The notes beneath the pieces were generated by a model, which was given only the letters and a program-made list of their open reading frames with translations, searched no databases and was not told the DNA's origin. The translations under genes were made by a program, and so were the position numbers. Below are positions 5,151-5,448 of a stretch of DNA of 5,448 nucleotides, piece by piece; position 1 is the first letter of the stretch; every line of letters starts with the position of its first letter. The DNA is taken from NCBI GenBank assembly GCA_031271475.1, contig JAISVP010000189.1, positions 1-5,448 on the forward strand, in the 5' to 3' direction. The DNA is from Oscillospiraceae bacterium (lineage in GTDB: Bacteria; Bacillota; Clostridia; Oscillospirales; Ruminococcaceae).

Positions 5151-5326
5151 CTTTTTTTAAGCCGCCATTTCTCTTTACCGTTACCCGGTTATGTGTTCCG
5201 GCGGTGGCTGGTACCATTAGGCAAACGCGGCATATGCCCTTTTTTTAAGCCGCGTGTTCTGTTTACCTCTCCGCTGTTCAGAGTTCCGGCGTGGGCTGGT
5301 ACCATTAGGCAAACGCGGCATATGCC
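5151..5326. repeat. Two tandem 88-bp repeat units
   Basis: Unit 1 is 5151-5238 and unit 2 is 5239-5326, both beginning with C followed by seven T and AAGCCGC. The best conserved part is 45 bp (5195-5239 and 5283-5327) with 43 identical positions, containing GGTACC and the perfect palindrome GGCATATGCC. The middle third has diverged. The period is not a multiple of three, although each unit has a short open frame with VPAxAGT and GLKK on the minus strand. It looks like an interspersed intergenic repeat that duplicated in tandem. It occupies the place where the promoter of the coiled-coil gene would be expected; I see no clear sigma-A promoter in it. Confidence 0.85.
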
Positions 5327-5340
5327 CCTAATTATGTTTC

Positions 5341-5448
5341 TTAACTGACGCGCCCGGGGAGCCCCGGCTATGGGGGCTGCCGCCCCCAACCCCCCGCTGG
5401 GGCATTATTACGCCGCCTGCGGGCGGCAGGCTATATTGGGGCTACCGC
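5341..5448. repeat. GC-rich intergenic segment with clustered hairpins
   Basis: By my count 77 of 108 bases are G or C (71%), far above the rest of the window. It contains short strong inverted repeats: 5372-5377 with 5382-5387 (GGGGGC/GCCCCC), 5392-5395 with 5399-5402, and GCCGCC/GGCGGC with a 4-base loop at about 5412-5427. AGCCCC (5360-5365) can alternatively pair with GGGGCT (5373-5378). No coding frame looks real. It resembles GC-rich intergenic repeats common in Clostridia; the end is cut by the window. Confidence 0.6.

Noticed and set aside
5137..5217. N-terminal extension of the coiled-coil gene to ATG 5217
   Set aside because: The added residues come from the 88-bp repeat, and a perfect SD is placed for ATG 5136 instead.
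5189..5389. 66-codon minus-strand frame upstream of the coiled-coil gene
   Set aside because: It runs across the tandem repeat and GC-rich segment, has no SD, and its VPAHAGT-type peptide is a translation of repeat DNA.
1..5448. CRISPR array, tRNA or rRNA genes, transposase
   Set aside because: No regularly spaced short repeats, cloverleaf-like sequence or transposase motif was seen anywhere in the window.

Overview
The window looks like chromosomal DNA of a low-GC, endospore-forming member of the Clostridia, probably a gut Oscillospirales/Ruminococcaceae-type organism. This rests on moderately AT-rich DNA, strong AGGAGG ribosome-binding sites, a near-perfect sigma-A promoter, two intergenic sites matching the Spo0A box, and a GC-rich intergenic repeat of the kind scattered through such genomes. 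The taxon is an inference. Every gene supported here lies on the minus strand, so transcription runs from high to low coordinates.

Layout in the direction of transcription. 5448-5151: a 71% GC segment full of short hairpins, then two tandem 88-bp units, with no gene. 5136-4516: a coiled-coil protein of 206 aa. 4514-2967: a 515-aa sodium:solute symporter starting one base after that gene's stop, so the two are probably co-transcribed. 2966-2629: two hairpins, a pair of Spo0A-like boxes, a sigma-A promoter and a leader with reiterated Shine-Dalgarno (SD) sequences. 2614-1916: an unrecognised six-helix membrane protein (called A). 1952-1359: an unrecognised exported protein (called B) overlapping A in the -1 frame with no normal start codon. 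1358-893: a terminator, a long leader and a second pair of Spo0A boxes. 892-134: an unrecognised exported protein with a long hydrophobic C-terminal segment (called C). 129-1: the start of a small membrane protein (called D), cut by the window edge.

The most interesting reading is that the A-B and C-D units are two secreted-protein/membrane-protein modules, each preceded by tandem Spo0A-type boxes spaced exactly 10 bp. Protein C has the general build of a processed membrane-active toxin such as SdpC (signal peptide, polar middle, about 45-residue hydrophobic tail segment) and is followed four bases later by a small membrane protein, which could be an immunity protein. Whether this is a sporulation-linked killing system is a hypothesis from layout and regulation, not from recognised homology. 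The second notable point is the A/B junction, where a perfect A AAA AAA slippery heptamer sits exactly where the two frames meet.
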